Shown: in pieces, positions 34,824-45,400 of the stretch
How the letters are laid out: each line of letters begins with the position of its first letter
Numbering within the stretch: the first letter of the stretch is position 1
From: Bacillus sp. OV166
GTDB taxonomy: Bacteria; Bacillota; Bacilli; Bacillales; Cytobacillaceae
Reading direction: 5' to 3'
DNA: 64,000 nucleotides
NCBI RefSeq assembly: GCF_900177675.1
Contig: NZ_FXWM01000001.1
Coordinates: 1,063,001 to 1,127,000, forward strand
Translations under genes and position numbers: made by a program
The notes under the pieces: model-generated
Database searches by the model: none
Told to the model about the DNA's origin: nothing
Seen by the model: only the letters and a program-made list of their open reading frames with translations

Positions 34824-35692
34824 TCATGAACGAAAAAATTGAAAAACCGTTCCCTTACCTTCTGAGACTTCCACCTCCGCATAAGCACCATTGATGAAGG
34901 TGATTTGTGGTGGGAGGTGCCCGCAATCAATATCATAAATAATTGGAATATCAAGCTCATCGGCAAGGTCTTGATAGACATCCTCCACAGTATAGTTTTC
35001 CACAGACCTATTCGCTTCACTCCGGCCAAACATCAGGCCTGAACAGTTTTCAATCCACCCAGCTAACCTCATTTGAACCAAGGATCTTCGCAAATCAGGG
35101 GTATTCATTTGACAATTCTCTAAATACCAAATGACGGGCTCGCCGTTGATATGTTTTTTTCTAAACTTTTCTACATCACCGAAGGGCGTCCCAATAAGAT
35201 GTCTGATAATGTCTATACATCCGCCGAGTAATCGACCATGTATCCTAACTGGTCGGTTCCCGACAGTATTCCAGGCAGTATGTTCGGTTAAATGAAAAAC
35301 ACAGGGAGAAGGATTTGTATGCTGCCATTCCTTTTGATACTTTTCTGAGGAATGTTGAATCACAGATTCTCCTTTGTTGGTCGACAAGACCGACTGCCAA
35401 ATGGCTGTCGTTTCATCCATAAATTCCCCGCCCCACGGCGAATAAGGATGTCAATTTCATTGTCACACATCATGGCATTAAAATCAGCCGCACGTTTTAG
35501 CGCTGGGGCTGATTTTGCCTTGTTTTGAGTCCAAGCTGTTTCCCCACAGTTTACCTTGAATCCTCTTTGTTCCATTCCGATGGTTGCTTCGGTTTTTAAA
35601 TGCGGAAAGGTAATCATCGATATTCCCCTAACACTTTTAGATGATTTTATCAAAATGTGAGAAGGGGGGCTACATATTAATCTATGACTCAA
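34824..35692 (-). pseudogene. Decayed LD-carboxypeptidase (peptidase S66, MccF/LdcA type)
   Basis: Two overlapping frames hold pieces of one S66 gene. 35360-35692 carries the N-terminal part (SVRGISMITF, then RAADFNAMMCDNEIDILIRR). 34824-35420 carries the rest (GRLLGGCIDIIRHLIGTPFG, GLMFGRSEANRSVENYT, and the catalytic-His region IDCGHLPPQITF). The segment after RRG that normally includes GYSD with the nucleophile Ser is deleted, so even joined frames would be inactive. The family hydrolyses murein LD-tetrapeptides or gives microcin C immunity. Confidence 0.82.
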
Positions 35693-35785
35693 AAATAATT
35701 ACAACACGTTTTCGGATTTTTTGGAAAAAATTTAACAATAAATTAAAATTCATCTTTTTGTCAAATTAACTCTAGCCATTTGGAA

Positions 35786-35801
35786 ATGAAAACGCTATAA
35801 T
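35786..35801 (+). promoter_or_regulatory. Candidate cre (CcpA) site over the kdu promoter
   Basis: ATGAAAACGCTATAAT matches most of the cre consensus WTGNAARCGNWWWCAW (ATGAAAACGCT core) and overlaps a -10-like TATAAT at 35796-35801. Carbon catabolite repression of uronate catabolism is established in B. subtilis. No clear -35 element was found. Confidence 0.55.
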
Positions 35802-35817
35802 TAAATTATGAAACAAC

Positions 35818-35834
35818 GTACCACGATGTGGAAC
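35818..35834 (+). promoter_or_regulatory. Inverted repeat in the kduI leader, possible KdgR operator
   Basis: GTACCAC-GAT-GTGGAAC, 7-bp arms with one mismatch, lies 20 bases after the putative -10. It is a candidate operator for the IclR-type regulator of this cluster. Confidence 0.45.
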
Positions 35835-35871
35835 GCGATAAAAAGAAGTTAAATTTAAGGAGATGTAGATT

Positions 35872-36702
35872 GTGGAAACAAGATACTCAACACACCCAGA
35901 TCATGCAAAAACATTTACAACAGAAGAACTTCGCAAACACTATCTGATAGAAGAGTTATTCATCCCAGGTGAAATTAAGCTAGTTTATACAATGGAAGAC
36001 CGTGCCATTGTAGGTGGCATCACACCTATGGGAGAGGTAGTTTCATTAAAGGGCTATGATGAAATTAAGGCTGATTACTTCTTAGAGCGAAGAGAAGTTG
36101 GGATTTTCAATGTTGGTGGAAGCGGGAAAATCACCGTTGATGGTGAGACTTATGAAATGGACAACAAAGATTGCTTGTATGTTGGTTTAGGGAAAAAAGA
36201 GTTACTCTTCACTAGTGAATCAACCGTAAGTCCAGCCAAGTTTTATTTATTCTCTGCACCAGCTCATAAAGAGTATCCCGTTCAACACGTAGCATTTAAG
36301 GATATTGAAGGAGATCGCTTAGGATCCCTTGAGAATGCAAATGACCGAGTGATTCGCCGCATGATCCATAACGAGGGAATCCAAAGCTGCCAAGTGGTTA
36401 TGGGAATGACGCAATTAAATACTGGAAGCGTCTGGAATTCAATGCCAACTCATACACATGACCGCAGAATGGAAGTCTACCTCTACATTGATTTAGATGA
36501 AAATGCAAGAATGTTCCATATGATGGGTGAGCCGACTGAAACACGTCATCTGGTGATGAAGAACGAACAAGCGGTTATTTCACCGCCGTGGTCCATTCAT
36601 TGTGGTGGAGCAACCAGCAATTATACTTTTATCTGGGCCATGGCTGGAGAGAATAAAACCTATAATGACATGGATCAAGTAACGATGGACCAGTTGAGAT
36701 AA
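35872..36702 (+). CDS. kduI: 5-keto-4-deoxyuronate isomerase
   Basis: 276 residues, normal KduI length. Cupin-fold zinc enzyme; the metal-binding run MPTHTHDRRMEVYLYIDL (two His and a Glu) and the later PPWSIHCGGATSNYTFIWAM are intact. It converts 4-deoxy-L-threo-5-hexosulose uronate, released from pectin or glycosaminoglycan unsaturated uronates, to 3-deoxy-D-glycero-2,5-hexodiulosonate. First gene of kduI-kduD-kdgT-kdgK. Confidence 0.95.
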   Translation: METRYSTHPDHAKTFTTEELRKHYLIEELFIPGEIKLVYTMEDRAIVGGITPMGEVVSLKGYDEIKADYFLERREVGIFNVGGSGKITVDGETYEMDNKDCLYVGLGKKELLFTSESTVSPAKFYLFSAPAHKEYPVQHVAFKDIEGDRLGSLENANDRVIRRMIHNEGIQSCQVVMGMTQLNTGSVWNSMPTHTHDRRMEVYLYIDLDENARMFHMMGEPTETRHLVMKNEQAVISPPWSIHCGGATSNYTFIWAMAGENKTYNDMDQVTMDQLR

Positions 36703-36750
36703 CTTAAAGACTGCTTGATTAGAAGACATAAAGGAAGAGGTGCTTAATAA

Positions 36751-37527
36751 ATGAGTTTAAGAGATTTTTCACTAGATTTTTTTAAGTTAACAGATAAGGT
36801 GGCCATTGTTACAGGAGGAAATACGGGTCTAGGCCAGGGATATGCGATCGCATTAGCTAAAGCCGGAGCAGATTTATTTATTGTTTCCCACGATACCAAT
36901 TGGGAAGAAACCAGAGCTCTTATTGAAGAGACAGGAAGCAAAGTCCACTTTCATCAGGCCGACTTAACGGTAAGGGAAAATATTAAGAATATTGTCTCTG
37001 AGTGTCTGAATGTTTATGGAAAAATAGATATCCTCGTGAATAATGCGGGAACGATTCGTCGCACGCCATTACTAGAATACAAACAAGAGGATTGGGATGC
37101 GGTCATGGATATTAACCTGAACGCAGTCTATTTTCTAAGTCAAGAGGTTGCAAGAGTAATGGCTAAGCAAGAATGCGGAAAAATCATCAATATCGGATCG
37201 ATGCTGTCTTTCCAAGGTGGTAAATTTATTCCGCCATACACAGCAAGTAAGCATGGGGTGGCGGGTCTTACAAAAGCATTTGCAAACGAATTAGGACATT
37301 ACAATATCCAAATTAATGCGATTGCACCAGGGTATATTGCTACCGCTAATACTGCACCGATTCGTAAGGATGAAGAACGGAACGCGGAAATTCTTTCTCG
37401 TATTCCTGCAGGAAGATGGGCAGATCCATCAGACCTTATGGGGGTAGTTGTCTTCTTATCTAGTCGAGCCTCCGATTATATGAATGGACATATTCTAGCA
37501 GTCGATGGTGGTTGGTTAGCCCGTTAA
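36751..37527 (+). CDS. kduD: 2-dehydro-3-deoxy-D-gluconate 5-dehydrogenase
   Basis: 258-residue SDR. NAD motif TGGNTGLGQGYA, NNAG at ~92, catalytic Ser in INIGSMLSFQGG and YTASKHG (Tyr, Lys). Closest to KduD by context and by the N-terminal SLDFFKLTDKVAIVTGGN style. It reduces 3-deoxy-hexodiulosonate to 2-keto-3-deoxygluconate (KDG). It starts 48 bases after kduI, RBS GGAAGAGG. Confidence 0.92.
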   Translation: MSLRDFSLDFFKLTDKVAIVTGGNTGLGQGYAIALAKAGADLFIVSHDTNWEETRALIEETGSKVHFHQADLTVRENIKNIVSECLNVYGKIDILVNNAGTIRRTPLLEYKQEDWDAVMDINLNAVYFLSQEVARVMAKQECGKIINIGSMLSFQGGKFIPPYTASKHGVAGLTKAFANELGHYNIQINAIAPGYIATANTAPIRKDEERNAEILSRIPAGRWADPSDLMGVVVFLSSRASDYMNGHILAVDGGWLAR

Positions 37528-37678
37528 TCAGGGTTATTACATAAGCTAAAGGCGGTTCAAGATATATTGTAAATCAAAGCCTCCTTTGCTTTATTTGATT
37601 CAGGAACATACCACAGCATGTCTCAATTTTTTTGCTTAAAAATTACCCATCATAAACCGAAAGGTAAGGTATGCAATT

Positions 37679-38671
37679 ATGAAAATTATGAAGACGATTG
37701 AAAAGATTCCTGGTGGTCTAATGCTGGTTCCATTATTTTTAGGAGCTATGATACACACACTAGCTCCAAAATCTGGTGAGTATTTTGGTTCATTTACTAA
37801 TGGTTTAATGACCGGTACTGTACCAATTCTAGCAGTATGGTTCTTCTGTATGGGTGCAGGTATTAATATTAAAGCGACAGGTACGGTATTAAGAAAGTCA
37901 GGAACACTTGTCGTAACAAAGATAGCGGTTGCATGGGTAGTTGCGATCGTTGCATCCATGTTTATCCCGGATGGTGGAATTCAAACAGGCTTTTTTGCTG
38001 GATTCTCAGTTCTTGCTTTAATTGCATGTATGGATATGACCAATGGCGGTCTATATGCTTCAATTATGCAGCAGTACGGTTCCAAAGAAGAGGCTGGTGC
38101 GTTTGTCCTTATGTCACTTGAATCAGGTCCACTAGTAACAATGTTGATTCTTGGTTCAACAGGGTTAGCAGCATTCCAACCGCAAGCTTTTGTAGGCGCT
38201 GTCTTACCTTTCTTAGTAGGGTTTCTTCTTGGTAACTTGGATAAAGATTTCCGTGAATTTTTCAGTAAGGCTACACATACAATGATTCCATTCTTTGGTT
38301 TTGCCCTTGGTAACTCGATTGACCTGACAGTAATAGCGAAGACTGGTCTTGCTGGAATTTTATTAGGTATTCTCGTCATCATTGTTACAGGTGTTCCATT
38401 AATGTTAGCTGATAAATTTATTGGAGGAGGAAACGGTACAGCAGGACTTGCGGCTTCAAGTACAGCTGGAGCTGCGGTTGCCAATCCGATGATCATTGCC
38501 ACAATGAAGCCGGAGTTTCTTCCTATTGCGCAATCAGCCACTGCTTTGTGTGCAGCATCGGTCATTGTAACATCTATATTAGTACCTATCCTTACGGCCT
38601 ATTGGTCCCAACATATGAAAAAGAAAAACAATGGACCAAGTGTACATGGAGGAAACAAAGCTACTGCTTGA
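37679..38671 (+). CDS. kdgT: 2-keto-3-deoxygluconate permease
   Basis: 330 residues, KdgT family, about ten helices. Recognisable blocks are [20 protein letters not shown], the conserved [31 protein letters not shown] and the [17 protein letters not shown] loop. It imports KDG by proton symport. A second ATG at 37688 is possible. The ~150-base gap from kduD holds no gene and no clear terminator. Confidence 0.93.
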   Translation: MKIMKTIEKIPGGLMLVPLFLGAMIHTLAPKSGEYFGSFTNGLMTGTVPILAVWFFCMGAGINIKATGTVLRKSGTLVVTKIAVAWVVAIVASMFIPDGGIQTGFFAGFSVLALIACMDMTNGGLYASIMQQYGSKEEAGAFVLMSLESGPLVTMLILGSTGLAAFQPQAFVGAVLPFLVGFLLGNLDKDFREFFSKATHTMIPFFGFALGNSIDLTVIAKTGLAGILLGILVIIVTGVPLMLADKFIGGGNGTAGLAASSTAGAAVANPMIIATMKPEFLPIAQSATALCAASVIVTSILVPILTAYWSQHMKKKNNGPSVHGGNKATA

Positions 38672-38681
38672 TAATCAAATC

Positions 38682-38712
38682 AAGAGAGACATATTCATTG
38701 TATGTCTCTCTT
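38682..38712 (+). terminator. Hairpin between kdgT and kdgK
   Basis: A perfect 12-bp stem (38682-38693 with 38701-38712) and only a short T run. The AGGAGG of kdgK follows ten bases later, so it probably attenuates rather than ends the transcript. Confidence 0.65.
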
Positions 38713-38737
38713 TCAATTAATAGGAGGATTGACCCGT

Positions 38738-39694
38738 ATGAGTAGAATTATTACTGTAGGAGAACCTATGGCACTCTTTGTAGCGGAGAAAGAAGGTTCA
38801 TTGGAGAACACAGAGCGTTTTGAACGTTTTGTTGCAGGTGCTGAGGTCAACTTCTCCATTGGTATGTCACGATTAGGGCATACAGTTACCTATATTACCC
38901 AATTGGGAATGGACCCGTTTGGCAAAAATATTGAAAAGTTTTTGCAGCAGAATGCGATTGATACCACGTATGTGACATATGATGCGAATTATTTAACAGG
39001 TATGCAGTGGAAGGAAAAGGTAGTAAGCGGCGATCCAGAAGTGTTTTCCGCTAGAAAGAATTCCGCTGCTTCACATATGAATCTAGAAACGATCGATCAT
39101 TTGAACTGGGATGGCTTTGACCATATTCATTTGACAGGGATTCCCCCTGCATTGTCCGCCGGTTGCCGAGAGATGGTATATGAACTAATGAAAGAGGCAC
39201 GAGCAAGAGGCATCCAAATCTCATTTGATCCTAACTTACGTCCAGGTCTTTGGCCTGACAAGCAAGAAATGGCTCAAGTGATTAACGACCTGGCGTGTCA
39301 TGCAGACATTGTTCTTCCCGGCATCGAAGAAGGAAAGCTGTTAACGGGTAAACAAGACGTTCAAGAAATTGCTGATTATTATCACGCAACCGGTGTAAAA
39401 ACAGTTGTTATTAAGCTCGGGGCAAAAGGTGCATTCACAAGCTCAGACGGTGAGCAATTCTACACTAATGGTTTCCATGTAGAGAGAGTTGTTGACACGG
39501 TAGGTGCTGGTGACGGGTTTGCTGTTGGGGTGGTCAGCGGGATATTGGAAGGTCTGCCCATCATGGAAGCGGTAAAACGCGGGGCAGCTATCGGTGCACT
39601 TGCAGTTATGTCTCCAGGAGATAACGATGGTTTACCTGATAGAGACAAATTGGAAGCATTTATGGGAGACTCGCTGGTCAAGCGTTACTATTAA
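38738..39694 (+). CDS. kdgK: 2-keto-3-deoxygluconate kinase
   Basis: 318 residues from ATG 38738, ten bases after AGGAGG. PfkB/ribokinase family: N-terminal GEPMALFV, ISFDPNLRPGLWPD and the C-terminal signature DTVGAGDGFAVGVVSGI with the catalytic Asp. It phosphorylates KDG to KDPG, the substrate of KdgA. Followed by a strong bidirectional terminator shared with convergent kdgR. Confidence 0.92.
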   Translation: MSRIITVGEPMALFVAEKEGSLENTERFERFVAGAEVNFSIGMSRLGHTVTYITQLGMDPFGKNIEKFLQQNAIDTTYVTYDANYLTGMQWKEKVVSGDPEVFSARKNSAASHMNLETIDHLNWDGFDHIHLTGIPPALSAGCREMVYELMKEARARGIQISFDPNLRPGLWPDKQEMAQVINDLACHADIVLPGIEEGKLLTGKQDVQEIADYYHATGVKTVVIKLGAKGAFTSSDGEQFYTNGFHVERVVDTVGAGDGFAVGVVSGILEGLPIMEAVKRGAAIGALAVMSPGDNDGLPDRDKLEAFMGDSLVKRYY

Positions 39695-39704
39695 TTGTAT
39701 TAAA

Positions 39705-39744
39705 AAAAGTAAAGAAAACCGATTTTATGGTTTCCTTTACTTTT
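39705..39744. terminator. Bidirectional terminator between kdgK and kdgR
   Basis: A 16-bp stem with one mismatch (39705-39720 with 39729-39744), with A and T runs on both sides. Confidence 0.88.
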
Positions 39745-39749
39745 GTATT

Positions 39750-40517
39750 TTAGTGCTTCCCCGTATAACCAAGATTTCTTGAGATAGCGATACTATACTG
39801 TTTCATTTTTTCAATTAATGTATCGTTGATCAGATCCATTGTTACTCGATTACTTGGACCAGAAATACTAAAACTCGCAATAATCTTTCCTTTGTGATCA
39901 AAGATTGGAGCAGCAATACATCTTAAGACTACTTCATTCTCGGCATTATCTAATGCATAGCCTTGGCTTTTAACCTTTTCGATTTCTTCTATAAATTCTT
40001 CCTTAGAGGTTATTGTAGAAGGTGTCTTGGGAATGAAATTTATATTTGAAATGAGTTCGTTAAATTCGTCCTGGTTCTTGTCTGAAAGTAATATTTTTCC
40101 AACGCCGGTACAATACATGGGAGCACGGCTTCCAATCCGGGAATACATGCGAATCGTTTGTGTACTTTCAATTTTATCAATATAGACAACTTCACCGCGG
40201 TCTTCGATGCATAAATGAACGGTTTCGTTGACTTCTTGTGATAATTTTTCTAGAAACGGTTTCGAAACAGTTACAATATCTGAGTTATTTAAAAGATTTC
40301 TAGAAAGAAAGAGGACTTGTAATCCAAGTTTATATTTGTCTGTTTCTTCATCTTTCACGACATAATTCATACTCGATAACGTAGCTAACAGTCTATGAAT
40401 GGTGCTTTTTGTTAGTCCAATCTGCTCCGATAGTCGTGTAATCTGGATACCATCTGGATATTCAGATAGCTTGTTTAATATAGTTAGAGCTCTTTCAAGT
40501 GATTGAACATTAGACAT
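39750..40517 (-). CDS. kdgR: IclR-family regulator of the uronate/KDG genes
   Basis: 255 residues. N-terminal IclR winged HTH (ITRLSEQIGLTKSTIHRLLA, residues ~21-40) and a C-terminal effector domain (GKILLSDKNQDEF, ENEVVLRCIAAPIFDHKG). It sits between kdgK and kdgA, divergent from kdgA. By context it is a KDG-responsive repressor like E. coli KdgR; B. subtilis uses an unrelated LacI-type KdgR. The symbol reflects role, not orthology. Confidence 0.8.
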   Translation of the reverse strand: MSNVQSLERALTILNKLSEYPDGIQITRLSEQIGLTKSTIHRLLATLSSMNYVVKDEETDKYKLGLQVLFLSRNLLNNSDIVTVSKPFLEKLSQEVNETVHLCIEDRGEVVYIDKIESTQTIRMYSRIGSRAPMYCTGVGKILLSDKNQDEFNELISNINFIPKTPSTITSKEEFIEEIEKVKSQGYALDNAENEVVLRCIAAPIFDHKGKIIASFSISGPSNRVTMDLINDTLIEKMKQYSIAISRNLGYTGKH

Positions 40518-40665
40518 CTCTTTCTACCTCTTTTTCAGTGATATTCATTTCACAATTTTAAAACACTGTTCTATTATATGATACGGTATAGAGAATCTTT
40601 TGTAAATTTAATTAAAACTATTGGAAAATAACCATTCAAAAAAACAAAAGAGAGAAGTGATTGAC

Positions 40666-41316
40666 ATGATGAAAAAAATAAATATTTTAACGAAAATTGC
40701 AGAATGTGGCGTAGTAGCCGTGGTAAGGGCAGATTCAAAGGAAGAGGCAGTTAATATTTCCGAAGCTTGTGTAGAAGGCGGTATTCAAGGGATTGAGGTT
40801 ACTTTTACCGTACAAGGCGCAGATGAAGTAATTAAAGAATTAGCAACCCTTTATCAACATAATAAAGATGTAGTGATTGGTGCAGGAACGGTCCTTGATG
40901 CGGCAACAGCACGGATTGCGATTTTGGCGGGGGCACAGTTTGTTGTGAGTCCTGCATTTGATCAGGAAACAGCAACCCTTTGTAATCTCTATCAAGTACC
41001 TTATATGCCTGGCTGTATGACGATCACTGAAATGAAACGTGCATTAGAAGCTGGCGTAGATATCGTGAAACTATTCCCTGGAAGTGCATTTGGTCCAGAG
41101 TTTGTCAAAGCAGTAAAAGCTCCGCTTCCACAAGTAAACATTATGCCAACTGGCGGTGTCAATTTAGATAACGTGGACCAATGGATCAAAAATGGCTGTG
41201 TGGCTGTTGGAGTAGGCGGTAATCTAGTGGAACCTGCTAAAACAGGGGAATTTGACAAGATCACCGACTATGCAAAACAGTATATCGAAAAAGTTCAAGC
41301 GGCAAGAGGATTATAA
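40666..41316 (+). CDS. kdgA: KHG/KDPG aldolase
   Basis: 216 residues from ATG 40666 (or 40669); upstream codons from TTG 40621 have no RBS. Class I aldolase fold with VVAVVRADS, the catalytic Glu in GIEVTFTV, and the Schiff-base Lys in GVDIVKLFPGSAFGP. It splits KDPG to pyruvate and glyceraldehyde-3-phosphate, ending the pathway that starts at kduI. It is transcribed separately from the kduI operon, divergent from kdgR. Confidence 0.93.
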   Translation: MMKKINILTKIAECGVVAVVRADSKEEAVNISEACVEGGIQGIEVTFTVQGADEVIKELATLYQHNKDVVIGAGTVLDAATARIAILAGAQFVVSPAFDQETATLCNLYQVPYMPGCMTITEMKRALEAGVDIVKLFPGSAFGPEFVKAVKAPLPQVNIMPTGGVNLDNVDQWIKNGCVAVGVGGNLVEPAKTGEFDKITDYAKQYIEKVQAARGL

Positions 41317-41336
41317 CTTTGTTTTTCTATATTTTA

Positions 41337-41412
41337 GGCTATGTTAAAGCTTATTGTTGATTTTGGTACATGTTGATTGGAGCGGAAATCAACAGCCAAG
41401 TATAACAGAGCC
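41337..41412. repeat. Shortened copy of a dispersed Bacillaceae repeat with inverted ends
   Basis: The 76-bp segment begins GGCTATGTTA and ends TAACAGAGCC, a 10-bp terminal inverted repeat with one mismatch. Inside are TTGTTGATTTTGG, GATTGGAGCGGAAATCAACA and GCCAAGTAT. The reverse complement of its right half matches 59177-59223. I recognise this as the outer parts of a longer repeat common in Bacillaceae, here lacking its GC-rich middle. Confidence 0.6.
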
Positions 41413-41476
41413 ATATTTTAAAAAATGAAAATAATACCAGTTTTTTGATACAATGAATTATATAAAGGAGGAATAA

Positions 41477-42316
41477 ATGATGCCAACAAATTTGAAAGAC
41501 ACGACTACATTAAGCAATGGAGTAAAGATGCCATGGGTGGGATTAGGAGTTTTTAAAGTAACCGAAGGGGAAGAGGTTATTCAGTCTGTAAAAGCTGCTA
41601 TCCAAAACGGATACATAAGCATTGATACAGCCGCTATTTATGGTAATGAAGAAGGTGTAGGCCAAGCCATTAAGGATTCAGGCGTTCCCCGTGAGGATTT
41701 GTTTATTACAACAAAGCTTTGGAATTCCGAACAGGGATATGAATCAACGTTAAAGGCGTTTGAAACAAGTCTTACTAAGCTTGGACTTGATTACTTAGAT
41801 CTTTATTTAATTCACTGGCCAGGAAAAGATAAATATAAAGAGACATGGAAGGCGTTTGAAAAGCTTTACAAAGAGGGGCGTGTGCGTGCGATTGGCGTTA
41901 GTAACTTCCAAGTTCACCATTTAGAAGATTTAATCAGTTCTGCAGAGATTAAACCGATGGTAAATCAGGTGGAGTTCCATCCGCACTTAACCCAAAAAGA
42001 GCTTCTTGCCTTTTGTAAAAATGAAGGTATTCAACTGGAAGCATGGTCACCTTTAAAACAAGGGAAGCTTCTAAATGAACCGGTCCTTGAAGATCTTGCG
42101 CATAAATATAATAAATCTGTTGCTCAAGTGATCTTGCGCTGGGATTTACAGCATGGAGTGGTTACGATTCCAAAATCAATCAAAGAACATCGCATTATTG
42201 AAAATGCGGATATTTTTGATTTTGAATTATCCACTGAGGATATGGACAAAATTGATGGATTGAATCAAGATAGCCGTGCTGGCTCCCATCCAGATACGAT
42301 GAGCGTAGGCTTTTAA
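41477..42316 (+). CDS. Aldo/keto reductase (YtbE/YvgN type)
   Basis: 279 residues, AKR5 group. The catalytic tetrad is seen: Asp and Tyr in [18 protein letters not shown], Lys in FITTKLWNS and His in LYLIHWPG; the NADPH site is [19 protein letters not shown]. It reduces aldehydes such as methylglyoxal with NADPH; the physiological substrate is not set. The gene has a strong RBS (AAAGGAGG) and its own terminator. The dispersed repeat ends 65 bases upstream. Confidence 0.92.
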   Translation: MMPTNLKDTTTLSNGVKMPWVGLGVFKVTEGEEVIQSVKAAIQNGYISIDTAAIYGNEEGVGQAIKDSGVPREDLFITTKLWNSEQGYESTLKAFETSLTKLGLDYLDLYLIHWPGKDKYKETWKAFEKLYKEGRVRAIGVSNFQVHHLEDLISSAEIKPMVNQVEFHPHLTQKELLAFCKNEGIQLEAWSPLKQGKLLNEPVLEDLAHKYNKSVAQVILRWDLQHGVVTIPKSIKEHRIIENADIFDFELSTEDMDKIDGLNQDSRAGSHPDTMSVGF

Positions 42317-42322
42317 TATTTC

Positions 42323-42365
42323 AAGCGTCTACCATTCAGAAATGAATGGCAGACGCTTTTTTTAC
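42323..42365 (+). terminator. Terminator after the aldo/keto reductase gene
   Basis: Arms AAGCGTCT-CCATTCA and TGAATGG-AGACGCTT with one mismatch and T7 tail. Confidence 0.92.
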
Positions 42366-42428
42366 TCCTACTATCTTATCATTCATTCCTTTTACTATGT
42401 TGAAGTGAATTATAAAAAATAGTACGTA

Positions 42429-42437
42429 TGCTATAAT
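42429..42437 (+). promoter_or_regulatory. Extended -10 promoter of the SNF2 gene
   Basis: TG-C-TATAAT at 42429-42437, 45 bases before the GTG start, with no clear -35 element; an extended -10 promoter is the best reading. Confidence 0.55.
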
Positions 42438-42481
42438 GTCTATATCTTAATTGGGCATAAACTCAGGAAGGAGCAGGACAC

Positions 42482-45400
42482 GTGAACATCCCATTAAATC
42501 AAAAACTCATCAAAGAAATGTGTGGCACTGTCTCCTTCAAACGAGGAGATTATTTTTATCAAACGAATAAAGTGACATTTGAACAATATCGACCTGACCG
42601 TTGTCAAGCTACGGTAACAGGTGAGGAAGACTTCCATGTGACAATCGAAGCGGGTGTCAACGATGATATTTTAACGGAATGCAGCTGCCCAAAGCTTGCC
42701 TCGTTTACAAAGGATTGTCAGCATATTGCGGCCGTTTTATTAGCGGTTTACGAGCATCAACAGAAAGGAACCATCCCGATGGTTTCCAGTTCAAATAATC
42801 AGGATCTTACTAAAGGGTTACTGACACTTTTTACGGATCAGCCTGTCCGCTCAAGCGGTCATCAACTCCATTTTGAAAAAAGAAATGTACTTGATATCGA
42901 GTTTACCTGTAAACCCATGGAGGTTGGCAAAGGAAGATACCTATTCGCTATCGAAATGACCGTCGTATCAACTGAGGTGGAAAATATCCGAATGTTTTTG
43001 GAGCGGGTAAGTACGGGAAAGACTTACTCACTTTCGAGCTCATTCAAATACGATCCAAATCTCCATTGCTTTCAAAAAGAAACCAATGCCATTCTTGAGC
43101 AGCTCATCCAAGTACTACGGGATGAAAAGGTTTATGTGGATGTGGTGCCTGACACCAATCAACATCAGATGCTGTTCATTCCATCATCCTCTTGGGAACG
43201 GCTGCTACCGTTGCTCATAAAAATTCCCTATGTGAAGGTGGAATCTGAGGGACATACCTTTCAAGGTCTGCACTTATCAGCCGCATCGCTGCCATTACAG
43301 TTTGATTTTACAAAAGCGGAAGGAAACGGTTATCAACTGAAGGTCAAAAACTTGCATCGGATGATTTTCTTAAGTGCCTATCATTCCGTTTTATACGAAG
43401 GGAAAGTAAAACAACTAGAAGATCAGGACTATAAACGTCTTTCGGATCTGAAAAAGATGTTGGATGCCTCAGGAACCAATCAAATTCCCATTCCGCAAGA
43501 GCAAATCCGCTTTTTTCTGGAAAAAGTGGCGCCAGGGTTAAAAAAATTAGGGCAGGTTACGATTGCAGAAACGATCACGAAGCAATTGATGAACACACCA
43601 CTCGTGGCCAAACTCTACTTGGATCGTGTCAAAAACCGCTTGCTAGCTGGACTCGAATTTCATTACGAAAATTGGATCATTAATCCATTAGAAAGTAGAG
43701 ATCTCCCATCTGGCTCTTTAGTAATCCGTGATGTAGAAAAGGAAGATGAAATCCTCCAGCTCTTTGAGGATAGCTCATTTGCCAAGACAGATGGTGGATA
43801 TTTTCTTCATAATGAAGAGCTAGAGTATGACTTTCTGACCTATGTCGTCCCAAAGCTCCAAAAGCTCGTCCGAATTTATGCAACGACGGCTGTAAGAAAT
43901 CGAATTTCCAGAGGGGAATTTCGTCCGCAGGTTAGGGTAAGGATCAAAAAGGAACGAACCAATTGGCTTGAATTTAAATTTGAAATGGATGGCATTCCTG
44001 AAAGACAAATACGTGAGGTTTTGTCGGCACTAGAGGAAAAACGGAAATATTATCGTATGCCTAATGGGTCGCTGCTCTCACTTCAGACGAGAGAATTCGA
44101 TGAAATCCAGCGTTTTCTTTACTCACCACTTGCCAAGAATAAGGATCTCGCCAGTGGTTTGGATTTACCAATTGAGCAGAGTCTTCAACTTCTTGATACG
44201 GTTGAGGTTAGTGATGCGTTTAAGTTAGAGGAATCCTTTCGGCAGTTCCTGGATCACCTTCACAATCCAGGCCGGTTGGAGTTCGAGGTGCCAACGAGTT
44301 TAGAGCCCATCCTTAAAGATTATCAAAAGCATGGGTTTAAATGGATGAAGACTCTGGCATACTACGGCTTCGGCGGGATACTGGCCGATGATATGGGACT
44401 TGGAAAAACGATTCAAAGCATCGCTTTTATTATGTCAGTTCAGTCCGATATCCGTAAAAATAACCAGCCAGCCCTCGTTGTTTGTCCGTCATCCTTGACG
44501 TATAACTGGCTAAGTGAAATCAGGAAATTTGCTCCCCAGGTAAAGGCTGCTGTCATTGATGGAACAAAAGCAGAGCGAACCAAGCTTCTGAAGAAAGGGA
44601 AGGATGTCGATGTAATGATCATCTCCTACCCTTTACTGCGCCGCGAGATCAGCTGGTTTGAGAAGCAATCCTTTCATACGGTGTTTTTTGATGAAGCGCA
44701 AGCCTTTAAAAATCCGTTAACGCAAACAGCCCGTGCAGCAAAGATATTGCAGGCCAATCATCGCTTTGCACTTACTGGGACACCCGTAGAAAATTCATTA
44801 GAAGAGTTGTGGTCGATTTTTCACGTCGTCTTTCCTGAACTGTTCCTTGGGCTAAAGGAATATAGCAAGCTTTCTAGGAAAAACATTGCACGAAGAATCC
44901 GTCCTTTTTTACTGCGCAGGTTGAAGGAGGATGTCCTTGCCGAACTTCCTGGAAAAATGGAATCGATGGAATCTGTTGAACTGTTTCCTGAGCAAAAGAA
45001 GCTGTATGCAGCCTATTTGGCAAAACTTAGGCATGACACATTAAAGCATTTGGACAAGGATACGATTCGAAAAAATAGAATCAAAATCCTAGCGGGTTTG
45101 ACTCGTTTGCGGCAGATTTGCTGTCATCCAGGCTTGTTTGTCGATGGGTATCAAGGGAACTCTGCGAAATTCGAACAACTCTTGCAGATTGTTGACGAAT
45201 CAAAGCTTTCTGGAAGAAGAGTATTAATTTTTTCACAGTTTACGAAAATGCTTGATCTTATCGGTCGAGCGTTAACTTCGAAAGGAATGCCTTATTTTTA
45301 CCTGGATGGAAAGACTCCATCTGAAGAACGAGTTGAAATCTGCGAGCGCTTTAATCGCGGTGAACGGGATTTGTTCCTCATTTCTTTGAAAGCAGGAGGA

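Noticed and set aside
37636..38565. Minus-strand ORFs opposite kdgT
   Set aside because: Antisense shadows of a clear permease gene with no RBS or family match.
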